Below are positions 52,096 through 59,972 of a stretch of DNA of 64,000 nucleotides, piece after piece. The notes beneath the pieces were generated by a model. The model did no database searches, was not told the DNA's origin, and saw nothing but the letters and a program-made list of their open reading frames with translations. Position numbers and translations under genes: made by a program. The DNA is from JBNNGK01 sp050268245 (GTDB lineage: Bacteria > Pseudomonadota > Gammaproteobacteria > Enterobacterales > Enterobacteriaceae). Where the stretch lies: positions 11,864-75,863 of the forward strand of contig NZ_JBNNGK010000019.1 of the NCBI RefSeq assembly GCF_050268245.1, given 5' to 3'. Each line of letters starts with the position of its first letter. The first letter of the stretch is position 1.

Positions 52096-53205
52096 ATGGA
52101 TTCTATGATTTTGCCAAGTGGCGATAATTTAAAAACTCTCTTGTCTCAATCAAAGATAAGTAAAAGTGAAGTAAAGTCCGTATTACGAGGGAGAGGAGTA
52201 TTTTGCTCTAGTGACGAAAAAAACAATACAGTTCCATTATTGATTAAAACTCTAGTGAGTCCGTCGGAGTACTATTTTCTTCAGGATAGAATTAAAACCA
52301 AAGAACATAGCGCAAAAATTAACATGAGGACTCTGAAATGGGACTCAGAAGAGTCTTTAATTGATTCTATAGGTGATGATTTCAACCTATCTGATTTGGT
52401 AGATGATCCTTTTTGTAATTATGAAGTGACAAATGTTTCTGACTTTTATGTAAAAGATAATGATGATTCTATAGCTTTAGACTTCACCATAAAACGTATA
52501 GATCTAATGAATGGTTGGCATGAAGCAGAACAGTATTTTTCTGGTAGAATTGAATTGGAAAAAAATAGTGAGAAGAAAGATGATGTCGAAGTAAATATTT
52601 CTCTCAATCACACATCTCAAGAAACAAAGTTAGTTGCAGATAAAATACTTAGAAGATTAAATTCCCATTTGAAGGCCCAAGGACATATTAAGCAAGACTC
52701 TGAGATATTAAAAATTCAGTTTAATCATTTTGATAATGCTAAAAGAATACAATTTCTTGAGAATATTGCCAAATCTCATGTCCAAAACGAATTTTATTTT
52801 CAAAAAATTATAGATGTTGATTTCTATCCGGATGAAACAACCACTTTTCCAGATGATCTAAAGTGGTTAGAGAGAAATATTGAAGAATTAAAATTAAAAG
52901 GTACTTTAGGTGAGTCAATATTCTTCAGAAATAAAAGCCTTCACCCAAATCTGAAAATATCAAAGCTCGTGGCCAGTTACACAATGCAAGATATTGACTA
53001 TGACGCAGAGTGTAAGATCTCATATGAATTTCCTGAGTATTCAACTAAGAAATCAGAAGTTGCTGAGCTTGTTATTGATTTTAAAGCATTTAATGGCAAA
53101 GGTGCTTCTGTTTCAAAAATTAATGAAATCAAAGCCAGTATTATGAAAACTATTGAAGCAAAAAAAGTAAAAGCCTATGATTTATATAAGCTTGTCGCTG
53201 ATTAA
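52096..53205 (+). CDS. Unknown protein with SAP-like N-terminus (candidate defence component B)
   Basis: A 369-residue protein with no family I recognise. Residues about 8-55 (NLKTLLSQSKISKSEVKSVLRGRGVF, then NNTVPLLIKTL) resemble a SAP/HeH-type helical DNA-binding motif. The rest is rich in charged residues and predicted strands, without membrane helices or an obvious enzyme motif. The start was moved from 52054 to the ATG at 52096, which has GAGGG upstream and lies 4 bp after gene A. The two genes share the same low-GC composition and are clearly one unit. A hairpin follows at 53231. Confidence 0.7.
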   Translation: MDSMILPSGDNLKTLLSQSKISKSEVKSVLRGRGVFCSSDEKNNTVPLLIKTLVSPSEYYFLQDRIKTKEHSAKINMRTLKWDSEESLIDSIGDDFNLSDLVDDPFCNYEVTNVSDFYVKDNDDSIALDFTIKRIDLMNGWHEAEQYFSGRIELEKNSEKKDDVEVNISLNHTSQETKLVADKILRRLNSHLKAQGHIKQDSEILKIQFNHFDNAKRIQFLENIAKSHVQNEFYFQKIIDVDFYPDETTTFPDDLKWLERNIEELKLKGTLGESIFFRNKSLHPNLKISKLVASYTMQDIDYDAECKISYEFPEYSTKKSEVAELVIDFKAFNGKGASVSKINEIKASIMKTIEAKKVKAYDLYKLVAD

Positions 53206-53230
53206 TTCGTTTGGTGATTTTTAGATTAAT

Positions 53231-53264
53231 GTGTTAAGGCCGCGTAAAAAGGTGGCTTTAACAC
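53231..53264 (+). terminator. Terminator-like hairpin after the two-gene cargo
   Basis: GTGTTAAGGCC / GGCTTTAACAC, an 11-bp stem with one G-T pair and a 12-nt loop, 25 bp after the second cargo gene. The T-run is weak. Confidence 0.6.
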
Positions 53265-53337
53265 GTAATTGTCATTGTTCTTCAAATCGGCACTTACTTT
53301 AAGTGGAATATATAATTATTTATATTTCCAGCGCGCA

Positions 53338-53356
53338 ATGCTCTCCCCGCCACGCC
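53338..53356 (-). other. P2/P4-type cos site (cohesive-end sequence)
   Basis: The minus strand reads GGCGTGGCGGGGAGAGCAT followed by TGCGCGCTG. From memory the P2/P4 19-nt cohesive end is GGCGAGGCGGGGAAAGCAC followed by TGCGCGCTG: 16 of 19 positions plus all 9 flanking bases agree. It lies between the cargo and the psu remnant, exactly as cos lies beside psu in P4. Confidence 0.7.
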
Positions 53357-53400
53357 TGCGCGCTTAAGGGGCCGCTTTTAATGCAGGTGCATAAGTGTCG

Positions 53401-53763
53401 TCAGGCCGCGCAAGAACTGGCGCAGGCAAGGGCGGCGGGATTCTGGCTGTTATAACCCATTAATTCAGGTGCAAGCGCGGCGGCCAGCTCTGTGCAGTGC
53501 ACCTGCATAAAATCATTCAGCCGGTTGCGGATACTTATGCGCTGCACGTTCTCATGCGAGCGAATATAGCGACCAGCCGCCTGATTAATTTCCCATGTTT
53601 TCACGTCGATAATATCGCGCAGGGTTTGCAGACTCCGGGGCGGCTGTCATCACCGGTGGCAATGAGTTCGCGGTATTCCTGTTCGGCCCGGCCAGCTCCT
53701 GTATTACGGGGCAGCCAGGCGCAGGCAGTCTTCAAAGGCTTGCTGTAGCGTCATGGCGGTCAC
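53401..53763 (-). pseudogene. psu: Broken psu (P4 polarity suppression / capsid decoration protein)
   Basis: Minus-strand frames give VTAMTLQQAFEDC at the start, then in a shifted frame AEQEYRELIATGDDSR, then in the third VKTWEINQAAGRYIRSHENV, QRISIRNRLNDFMQVHCTEL and AAALAPELMGYNSQ. These match my memory of P4 Psu in order. At least two frameshifts or small deletions and early termination, at about 115 of 190 residues, make it non-functional. An upstream GGAG before the GTG/ATG start survives. It identifies the island as P4-satellite derived. Confidence 0.8.
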
Positions 53764-53778
53764 GAGCGTTTCTCCTGA

Positions 53779-54126
53779 TTATGGCGGAACGGTGAGCTGT
53801 AACAGCCCCGGTTTGATAAACGCCTGCTTTACTGCATGCTTTTCTGCCCATTCAGCGAGTATCAGAGAGATAAACTCCGGGCTATTATCCATGCGAAGCA
53901 TTTTAGGATAGCCGCAGTTTGCCGCGATCCTATCGAGGACACGAACCACTCGTGGAATGGGTAGGTTCAGGTCTATTTCAATCGACAACGCCTCTCGATT
54001 AAAGTCATCAACGACATTGAACGTGCGAAAATGACGACCGCAAATCAAAGCGTCGTGCATGAAATCAACGGACCAACTCTGGTTTAACGTTTCTGGCATG
54101 ACCAGCGGTTCGGCCTCGTTTCGCAC
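53779..54126 (-). pseudogene. IS3-family transposase (orfB) fragment
   Basis: The frame reads RNEAEPLVMPETLNQSWSVD, then FMHDALICGRHFRTFNVVDD, FNREALSIEIDLNLPIPRVV and DNSPEFISLILAEWAEKHAV. This is the middle of an IS407/IS3-group DDE transposase with the first two acidic residues. The N-terminal part is missing, and the frame ends in unrelated residues right after FIKPG, before the third acidic residue. No terminal inverted repeats were found. It interrupts the position where the P4 delta gene would be expected. Confidence 0.8.
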
Positions 54127-54247
54127 GTTGTCTCACCCTCACAGGCAATAAGACCCTATCTTATAAAATCAGGTGGTTAGATCAATGATTGTACTTTTTG
54201 CAGTCGTTATGATTGCTTTTTGCGCAGAGTTTATAAGGGAATGTGCA

Positions 54248-54712
54248 ATGGATACGGTAGAGGAACTTAACGGAACGTACTTCTATGCTGGAAAATCTAA
54301 TCTGAGCGCTGCCGAGCTCCTGTTTATGATTTTTTGTGAGAATACTGCAACTCAATTTGGTATAGGTGCTGCTGATTTTGGTGCTGTTATTGCTATTGTG
54401 TCGGGAAGAAACAACTTAGGTACAAGAGGTAAGCTCGCCAACGCGACGAAAGGCACCTCATACGCTTCAAAAGCTGCACGAGCAGTATTTAAAAAGACGA
54501 AATTTCCTTTCGGTATCTCGTTACCTACTTGGTTGGGTGGTTACACGCCGTGGACGGCTCGTCGTGTCATGGTTCACAACATTGCACCATTTGTTGGTCG
54601 TTCGCTTCCATTGATCGGTGTGATCATTCTTTCTTCTGATGTTTCACAGATCACCTATCGTACTATACGCGATTACAACACCATCGCGCGGGGCAACGAT
54701 AAGTTATGGTAG
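54248..54712 (+). CDS. STM2901-type hypothetical protein (Hcp-linked)
   Basis: A 154-residue protein resembling the Salmonella STM2901 group: MDTVEELNGTYFYAGKSNLS, AIVSGRNNLGTRGKLANATKGTSYASKAARAVFKK, LPTWLGGYTPWTARRVMVHN and a hydrophobic VGRSLPLIGVIILSSDVSQ before TIARGNDKLW. I know no function. The hydrophobic segments and the place before an Hcp gene suggest a type VI secretion-associated protein, perhaps a cargo. AAGGGA lies 8 nt before the chosen ATG; a longer frame from 54185 would add a hydrophobic leader and cannot be fully excluded. Confidence 0.65.
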   Translation: MDTVEELNGTYFYAGKSNLSAAELLFMIFCENTATQFGIGAADFGAVIAIVSGRNNLGTRGKLANATKGTSYASKAARAVFKKTKFPFGISLPTWLGGYTPWTARRVMVHNIAPFVGRSLPLIGVIILSSDVSQITYRTIRDYNTIARGNDKLW

Positions 54713-55032
54713 ACAGTATCGAGCAGCAGATTTACGAGCTTGTACGGCCTTACGCTGGCACGTATTTGTTCAACATCAAGCAGGTGGAATTAACACCAGA
54801 AACAGATCTTGATACTGATTTGGGCATTGATGAGCTTGAAGCCGAAGATCTGATAAATGACTTCTTCCAAAAATTCAATGTTGAACGGGGTCGCTTTAGG
54901 ATCAAAACCTACTTCCCAGACGTTCCTTTTTCATGGAATCCGTTTAAGAAAACGGAACCTATGCTCGTTCCTGATTTCACTATCGGTATGTTGATCGAGT
55001 CAGCAAAAGCCGGGAAATGGTTGTACGACTAA
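54706..55032 (+). CDS. DUF1493 acyl-carrier-like protein
   Basis: A 108-residue acidic protein with an acyl-carrier-like pattern, TDLDTDLGIDELEAEDLINDFFQKFNVE, followed by a basic aromatic stretch typical of DUF1493. The carrier Ser is replaced (LGIDELEA), so no phosphopantetheine attachment is expected. It overlaps the preceding gene by 7 bp, and DUF1493 genes commonly accompany STM2901-type genes. Possible roles include binding or neutralising the neighbouring protein; this is unproven. Confidence 0.7.
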   Translation: MVDSIEQQIYELVRPYAGTYLFNIKQVELTPETDLDTDLGIDELEAEDLINDFFQKFNVERGRFRIKTYFPDVPFSWNPFKKTEPMLVPDFTIGMLIESAKAGKWLYD

Positions 55033-55054
55033 TCATAAGCAAGGAGCTTTAAAA

Positions 55055-55546
55055 ATGGCAGTACCTGTACATTTATTTTTGACTGATGACGGTGGTGCGG
55101 TGATCCGTGGTTCTTCTGATGTTGCTGGCCGTGAAGGGAGTATTGAGCTACGGGGTTTGCACCATAATTTAACGCTGCCAACAGATCCAATGACGGGGAA
55201 AGTGACTGGCACGCGTCAGCATTCGCCTTTCCAGTTTACAAAAGAGCTTGATAGCGCTTCGCCATATCTTTTCAAGGCCGCCGCAACGGGGCAAACGCTT
55301 CAATCTGCTGAGTTTCGTTTCTACTTTATCAACGATGCGGGGCAAGAGGCGGAGTATTATCGGATCACGCTAGAGAGTGTGAAAGTGATTTCTGTCAGCC
55401 CTGTTATGCACGATACGCGAGGTTGTCCGGGGACGGGTCATATGGAAGAGGTTGCATTAAACTACGAGAAGATCACTCATCTGTATAAAGACGGCAATCT
55501 ATTAGCGCATGACGCTTGGAATGAGCGTTCGACGGCGACGACATAA
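55055..55546 (+). CDS. hcp: Hcp-family type VI secretion tube protein (orphan)
   Basis: A 163-residue Hcp: MAVPVHLFLTDDGGAVIRGSSDV, EGSIELRGLHHNLTLPTDPMTG, RQHSPFQFTKELDSASPYLFKAA and MEEVALNYEKITHLYKDGNL. Hcp hexamers stack into the T6SS inner tube and carry small effectors in their lumen. There are no other T6SS structural genes in the window, so it depends on an apparatus encoded elsewhere. A strong AAGGAG ribosome site precedes it. Confidence 0.92.
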   Translation: MAVPVHLFLTDDGGAVIRGSSDVAGREGSIELRGLHHNLTLPTDPMTGKVTGTRQHSPFQFTKELDSASPYLFKAAATGQTLQSAEFRFYFINDAGQEAEYYRITLESVKVISVSPVMHDTRGCPGTGHMEEVALNYEKITHLYKDGNLLAHDAWNERSTATT

Positions 55547-55701
55547 GAAAGGTGGCATTTTGCAGCGTTTTCCGCTCTAACGTTAAACTAACGCTCAAAT
55601 TTAATCGCATTCTACCCCGCTTCCTTCGCCATTCCCCCATTTCAGAGATGCATTCAACACGAAATTATTCGTAGTATAGTGAGATAAATGATTCAGTACG
55701 G

Positions 55702-56439
55702 ATGTCCGTTATGACCTACTCGATTGGCGAGTTTGCCAAACTTTGCGGGATCAATGCCACCACACTCAGGGCGTGGCAGCGCCGCTATGGCTTGCTCAAG
55801 CCACTACGCACAGAGGGCGGGCATCGGCTTTACAGCGAAACGGATGTTCAACAGGCGTTGAAAATCCTCGATTGGGTGAAAAAGGGGGTGCCGGTCAGCC
55901 AGGTGAAACCGCTGCTGGATCGCCCCGCACTGCGTAAAACCAACAACTGGCTTGTGTTGCAAGAAGCCATGCTACAACGGCTCCATGACGGGCGTATCGA
56001 GTCACTGCGGCAGCTAATTTATGACTCAGGCCGCGAATACCCAAGAGAGCAATTGGTTAGCGAAGTTTTGCGACCGCTGCGCAGTCAGGTATCCGCGAAT
56101 ATTCCCACTATGGTGACGCTGCGTGAAGTTCTCGATGGCATCATCATCGCTTATACCTCTTTTTGTCTCGAAGGCGATAGAAAATCTCCGGGTGATAATT
56201 ATCTGCTGAGCGGTTGGCACGTAAAAGATCCTTGTGAGGTATGGCTGGAGGCGCTTAAGCGAACGGGCAAAGGGCTGCGTATCGATGTCCTTCCCGCATT
56301 GCCAACAGCGCTGGCGCCAGAAGTTTTCCCGGATCGTCACTGGCTGTTGGTGGTCCCTGGGGAATTATCGCTTGCCCGGGAAAAGCAAATTTTGCAATGG
56401 CGTAAAGCGGTTGTTTCTCTTGAGGTTATCACGCTGTAA
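55702..56439 (+). CDS. MerR-family regulator, MlrA-like
   Basis: A 245-residue regulator aligned along its length with E. coli MlrA (YehV, 243 residues). The MerR HTH is MTYSIGEFAKLCGINATTLRAWQRRYGLLKPLRTEGGHRLYSETDVQ; the C-terminal half has the MlrA pattern (LDGIIIAYTSFCLE, LLSGWHVKDPCEVWLEALK, LLVVPGELS). No cobalamin DxHxxG motif is seen, unlike LitR/CarH. The start may be 55702 or 55711. It precedes the fatty-acid-modification operon on the same strand, across a 410-bp gap holding MlrA-like half sites. Confidence 0.83.
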   Translation: MSVMTYSIGEFAKLCGINATTLRAWQRRYGLLKPLRTEGGHRLYSETDVQQALKILDWVKKGVPVSQVKPLLDRPALRKTNNWLVLQEAMLQRLHDGRIESLRQLIYDSGREYPREQLVSEVLRPLRSQVSANIPTMVTLREVLDGIIIAYTSFCLEGDRKSPGDNYLLSGWHVKDPCEVWLEALKRTGKGLRIDVLPALPTALAPEVFPDRHWLLVVPGELSLAREKQILQWRKAVVSLEVITL

Positions 56440-56849
56440 TTCACCTATCATCGTCGCCGCTTGCTGGGTAACAGCGGCATTGCGGTGATTTTTGACGACT
56501 GCCACAACCGCATCGGTAGCCTAACGCTGCCGACACGGCTCAATCCTTATCCTTCCCATTACTCAGCGGCTCGTCGTCGCGAGCGCGTTTGATCTCATCC
56601 AGATCGCCAAATAATCCGTGCCTATCCACCTCACGATGCTAAACCGCGGTGAAATTCCGGTTCAAACGCAGCGGCAGTGCTTGGATGTGTTATCTGTCCA
56701 ATACCGGAAACCGTACCTTGTACAAAATTATCCTATTGATATCAAAGCCAAGTAAAAAACATCGGGTAAAAACTTGGACAAATTTTATTGATTGTGTAAG
56801 TTTAAGGTATCCAGTTTAATTGCCGGAACGTCCGGCGAGGGGAGAACCG
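56440..56849 (+). promoter_or_regulatory. Control region of the fatty-acid-modification operon
   Basis: The first 250 bp hold no gene I recognise. Near the 3' end, TTGTACAAAATTA (56718-56730) and TTGGACAAATTTTATT (56774-56789) resemble the TGTACA-A/T-rich half sites reported for MlrA at the curli regulator promoter (TGTACAATTTT). Their centres lie 50-60 bp apart, 60-130 bp before the first gene. They are likely operators for the upstream MlrA-like regulator. Confidence 0.45.
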
Positions 56850-57284
56850 ATGAGCACCCTACAGCCCGTGATAAACAAGTTCGTCGGATTTTATACCGCG
56901 CTGGATGCCGAGTCGGTTAGCGCACTGCCTGCGCTCTACCATCCCGAGGCGGTGTTGAACGATCCCTTCGGCCGCCATGCTGGGCTACACGCCATTCAAC
57001 GTTATTTCGCGCATCTGCTGGAAAATGTGGAGCAATGCCGTTTTGATATCGATGAACCGATTGGTGATGGCCGCCGTTTCGGCGTGAGTTGGGTGATGCA
57101 CTGGTCGCATCCCCGCATGGCGGGGGGCAAGGCGCTCACGCTGCCGGGGTGTTCAATGGTCGTGGTACAAGGGGCGCAGGTCATCCAACAGCGCGATTAT
57201 TACGATGCTGGCGAGATGATTTATGCGCATATTCCGCTGTTGGGGTGGGCCATTCGCCGTATTAAGCAGAGGGTAAGCGCATGA
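56850..57284 (+). CDS. SnoaL/NTF2-like protein, first gene of the fatty-acid-modification operon
   Basis: A 144-residue NTF2-fold protein: VINKFVGFYTALDAESVSALPALYHPEAVLNDPFGRHAGLHAI near the start and SWVMHWSHPRMAGGKALTLPGCSMVVV towards the end. Such proteins form a hydrophobic pocket and may be enzymes or binding proteins. The start at 56850 has GGGGAG upstream; a TTG 30 bp earlier is rejected. Its stop overlaps the SDR gene by 4 bp, the first of a chain of overlapping genes to 62722. Confidence 0.75.
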   Translation: MSTLQPVINKFVGFYTALDAESVSALPALYHPEAVLNDPFGRHAGLHAIQRYFAHLLENVEQCRFDIDEPIGDGRRFGVSWVMHWSHPRMAGGKALTLPGCSMVVVQGAQVIQQRDYYDAGEMIYAHIPLLGWAIRRIKQRVSA

Positions 57285-58000
57285 AAACCGTGCTGATTAC
57301 TGGCGCAAGTTCTGGCATTGGCGAAGGATTGGCAAAATCCTTTGCCAATGACGGCTATCACGTGATTGCCTGCGGGCGCGATGCCGCACGGCTTGCCGTG
57401 CTACAGCAGTACAGCCAACGTATTACCCTGCGTCAGTTTGATATGACCGATGCCGATGCCTGCCGTGAGGCGCTGGCGGATTGCCATGTCGATCTGGCGG
57501 TGCTCTGCGCGGGAACCTGCGAATACCTTGATCAAGGGATCATCGATACCGATCTCGTCTCCCGCGTGATGACCACCAATTTTCTTGGCCCGGTGAACTG
57601 TTTGTCGGCGCTTCAGTCGCAGTTATTGCCCGGTAGCCGGGTCGTGTTGGTGAGTTCAATGGCGCACTGGCTGCCGTTTACGCGCGCGGAGGCCTACGGC
57701 GCATCCAAAGCGGCGTTAACCTGGTTTGCCGACAGCTTAAGGTTGGATTGGGAACCAAAAGGGATCGCGGTCACGGTCGTCTCTCCCGGCTTTGTGGATA
57801 CGCCACTGACGCAGAAAAATGATTTTTCAATGCCGGGCATCGTGAGCGTTGAACACGCCGTTAAGGCGATACGCCGCGGCTTGAAACAAGAGAAAGCGCA
57901 TATCGCTTTCCCCACAGGCTTTGGCCTAATACTGCGTCTATTAGCCGGATTACCGTCCTCCCTTCAGCGTGCTTTGTTACGCAGGCTGGTGCGGGGATGA
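57281..58000 (+). CDS. Short-chain dehydrogenase/reductase
   Basis: A 239-residue SDR with the cofactor motif TGASSGIG (residues 7-14), a catalytic S125/S126, Y139 and K143 (EAYGASKAAL) and a VSPGFVDTPLTQ segment. It uses NAD(P)H to reduce or oxidise an unknown, probably lipid-linked, substrate. It is coupled by 4-bp overlaps to genes on both sides. Confidence 0.88.
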   Translation: MKTVLITGASSGIGEGLAKSFANDGYHVIACGRDAARLAVLQQYSQRITLRQFDMTDADACREALADCHVDLAVLCAGTCEYLDQGIIDTDLVSRVMTTNFLGPVNCLSALQSQLLPGSRVVLVSSMAHWLPFTRAEAYGASKAALTWFADSLRLDWEPKGIAVTVVSPGFVDTPLTQKNDFSMPGIVSVEHAVKAIRRGLKQEKAHIAFPTGFGLILRLLAGLPSSLQRALLRRLVRG

Positions 58001-59256
58001 ATATCGCGATTATCGGCAGCGGTATCGCCGGGCTGACCTGCGCGTGGCGTCTGGCCGGGCATCATCAGGTCACGCTGTTTGAGGCCGAAAATAGCGTGGG
58101 CGGCCATACGGCGACGGTGGATGTCACAACCCCCGCCGGCCAGTTTGCGATCGATACCGGGTTTATCGTGTACAACGATCGTACCTATCCCCGTTTTATG
58201 GGTTTACTCAGCGAGTTGGGTATCACAGGGCAAAAAACGGAGATGAGTTTTTCCGTTCATAACCCGCTGAGTGGGCTTGAATATAACGGCCATTCACTGG
58301 CGTCGCTATTTGCACAACGCCGTAATCTGTTCAACCTACGTTTCTGGCGGTTACTGCGGGACATTGTGCGTTTTAATCGTTTGGCAAAGCGAGCGCTGAA
58401 GGACGCGACCGCTAACGATGAAACGTTACAGACGTTTCTGGATCGTCACGGCTTTAATGCATTTTTTGCTCGCCATTATATTTTACCGATGGGGGCGGCT
58501 ATTTGGTCCTCCTCACTTGAAGAGATGCGCCGCTTTCCATTGGCGTTGTTTTTACGCTTTTTTGAAAACCACGGTTTGCTGGATGTGACCCAGCGCCCTC
58601 AGTGGTATGTAGTGCCGGGTGGTTCACGGGAGTACGTGCGTGCCTTGCTGGCGCAACGGGGTGATGCGCTGACGCTGCGCGTCAACGCGCCAGTAAAACA
58701 GGTCGTTCGTCATGCCGACAGCGTTGAGATTACTCTGGCAGATGAAACGTTGGTTTTCGATCAAGTGATTTTCGCCTGCCATTCCGCACAGGCTTTGGCG
58801 TTGTTAGCCAACCCAACCGATGCGGAAACCGAGATACTTGGTGGTATCGCTTGGCAGCGTAACGAAGTGGTTTTACACAGCGATAAACGCTGGTTGCCGG
58901 TAACGGAAAAGGCGTGGGCCAGTTGGAATTACCGCCTCAGTGAGCATGATGAAGCGCGCGCCTGTGTAACCTATAACATGAATATTTTGCAGGGATTAGC
59001 AAAAGCCAGCCCCTTGTTTTGCGTAACGCTAAATCCCGACTCAACGATTGATGAGCGCTATGTTTGGCAGCGTTTTATTTATGAGCATCCCCTTTTCAAT
59101 CGCCAAAGTTGGCAAGCGCAATTACGCCGCGCAGAGATCAATGGTCAGCAACGTAGCTGGTATTGCGGGGCTTATTGGTACAACGGTTTTCACGAAGATG
59201 GTGTACGCAGCGCGCTGGATGTGGTGAACGGCATCGCGAATGGGGGGCAACAATGA
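57997..59256 (+). CDS. FAD-dependent oxidoreductase (amine-oxidase/desaturase-like)
   Basis: A 419-residue flavoprotein with the dinucleotide-binding motif MNIAIIGSGIAGLTCAWRLAGHHQVTLFEAENSVGGHTATV at the N-terminus and the substrate-domain blocks YNDRTYPRFMGLLSELGI and PMGAAIWSSSLEEM. This family member regularly accompanies DUF1365 and CFA-synthase-like genes, including in singlet-oxygen responses of photosynthetic bacteria, where lipid desaturation leading to furan fatty acids was shown. A similar role here is inference. Confidence 0.85.
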   Translation: MNIAIIGSGIAGLTCAWRLAGHHQVTLFEAENSVGGHTATVDVTTPAGQFAIDTGFIVYNDRTYPRFMGLLSELGITGQKTEMSFSVHNPLSGLEYNGHSLASLFAQRRNLFNLRFWRLLRDIVRFNRLAKRALKDATANDETLQTFLDRHGFNAFFARHYILPMGAAIWSSSLEEMRRFPLALFLRFFENHGLLDVTQRPQWYVVPGGSREYVRALLAQRGDALTLRVNAPVKQVVRHADSVEITLADETLVFDQVIFACHSAQALALLANPTDAETEILGGIAWQRNEVVLHSDKRWLPVTEKAWASWNYRLSEHDEARACVTYNMNILQGLAKASPLFCVTLNPDSTIDERYVWQRFIYEHPLFNRQSWQAQLRRAEINGQQRSWYCGAYWYNGFHEDGVRSALDVVNGIANGGQQ

Positions 59257-59972
59257 ACAGTTGCCTCTATCACGGTGTGTTACGCCATCGCCGCTGGCAG
59301 CCGCGTGTGCATCACTTTCGCTATCACCTCTTTATGGTGTATCTCGATCTGGATGAACTGACTACGCTGGATCAGGTGGGGATTCGGCATAACCGGTTTG
59401 CGGCGGCATCGTTTTACGATAGCGATTATCCATTGGGTACGCCGTTAAAACAGCAGGCGCTGGCGCGGCTAGAAACGCTGACCGGTGAGAGGCCGGCCGG
59501 TAAAGTCATGTTGCTAACCCAGCTTCGTTATTTGGGGTTCCATTTTAATCCGGTCAATTTTTATTACTTTTTTGACCAACAGGATGTTTTGCGTTGGGTT
59601 CTGTTTGAGGTGCGTAATACACCGTGGAATGAACGCCATTATTATGCCGTCGATGCGCAGGAGAAACGGCCAACGGAAAAAGCGTTTCATGTATCGCCCT
59701 TTAATCCAATGGATATGGTGTATCACTGGCGGTTTCGCTGCCCGGGAAAAACGCTGCATATGCATATTGAAAATCATCAGGCAGAAAAAGTGTTCGACGC
59801 CACATTAATGTTGGTGCGTCAGCCGCTAACGCGTCCAGTGCTTAAAAGGATGTTACGTAAAATACCGTTTATGACATTGAAAACCGTGGTGGCGATTTAT
59901 TGGCAGGCACTGTTGCTGTGGTTAAAGCGCGTGCCGATTCATCACCATCCTGCCAGTAGGAGTGAACGTTGA
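59253..59972 (+). CDS. DUF1365 family protein
   Basis: A 239-residue protein starting MNSCLYHGVLRHRRWQPRVHHFRYHLFMVYLDLDEL, then GRVMLLT-like KVMLLTQLRYLGFHFNPVNFYYFFD and VRNTPWNERHYYAV, all characteristic of DUF1365. The function is unknown to me; it always clusters with the FAD protein and the methyltransferase. A frame 90 bp longer lies inside the previous gene and is not used. It overlaps its neighbours by 4 bp and 1 bp. Confidence 0.9.
   Translation: MNSCLYHGVLRHRRWQPRVHHFRYHLFMVYLDLDELTTLDQVGIRHNRFAAASFYDSDYPLGTPLKQQALARLETLTGERPAGKVMLLTQLRYLGFHFNPVNFYYFFDQQDVLRWVLFEVRNTPWNERHYYAVDAQEKRPTEKAFHVSPFNPMDMVYHWRFRCPGKTLHMHIENHQAEKVFDATLMLVRQPLTRPVLKRMLRKIPFMTLKTVVAIYWQALLLWLKRVPIHHHPASRSER

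Noticed and set aside
51174..53205. Assigning the two cargo genes to a named anti-phage system
   Set aside because: The architecture is compatible with known two-gene nuclease systems, but without a search I cannot support a specific name.
53286..53293. ATCGGCAC, matching part of the tRNA-Thr 3' end, as a possible attR after the cargo genes
   Set aside because: Only 8 bp match and flanks do not extend it. It lies before cos and psu, which belong to the same element, so chance is more likely. No longer copy of the thrW end was seen downstream; attR may be deleted or outside the window.
53497..53748. Plus-strand 83-codon ORF in the psu region
   Set aside because: It is the antisense of the recognisable psu remnant and has no protein features of its own.
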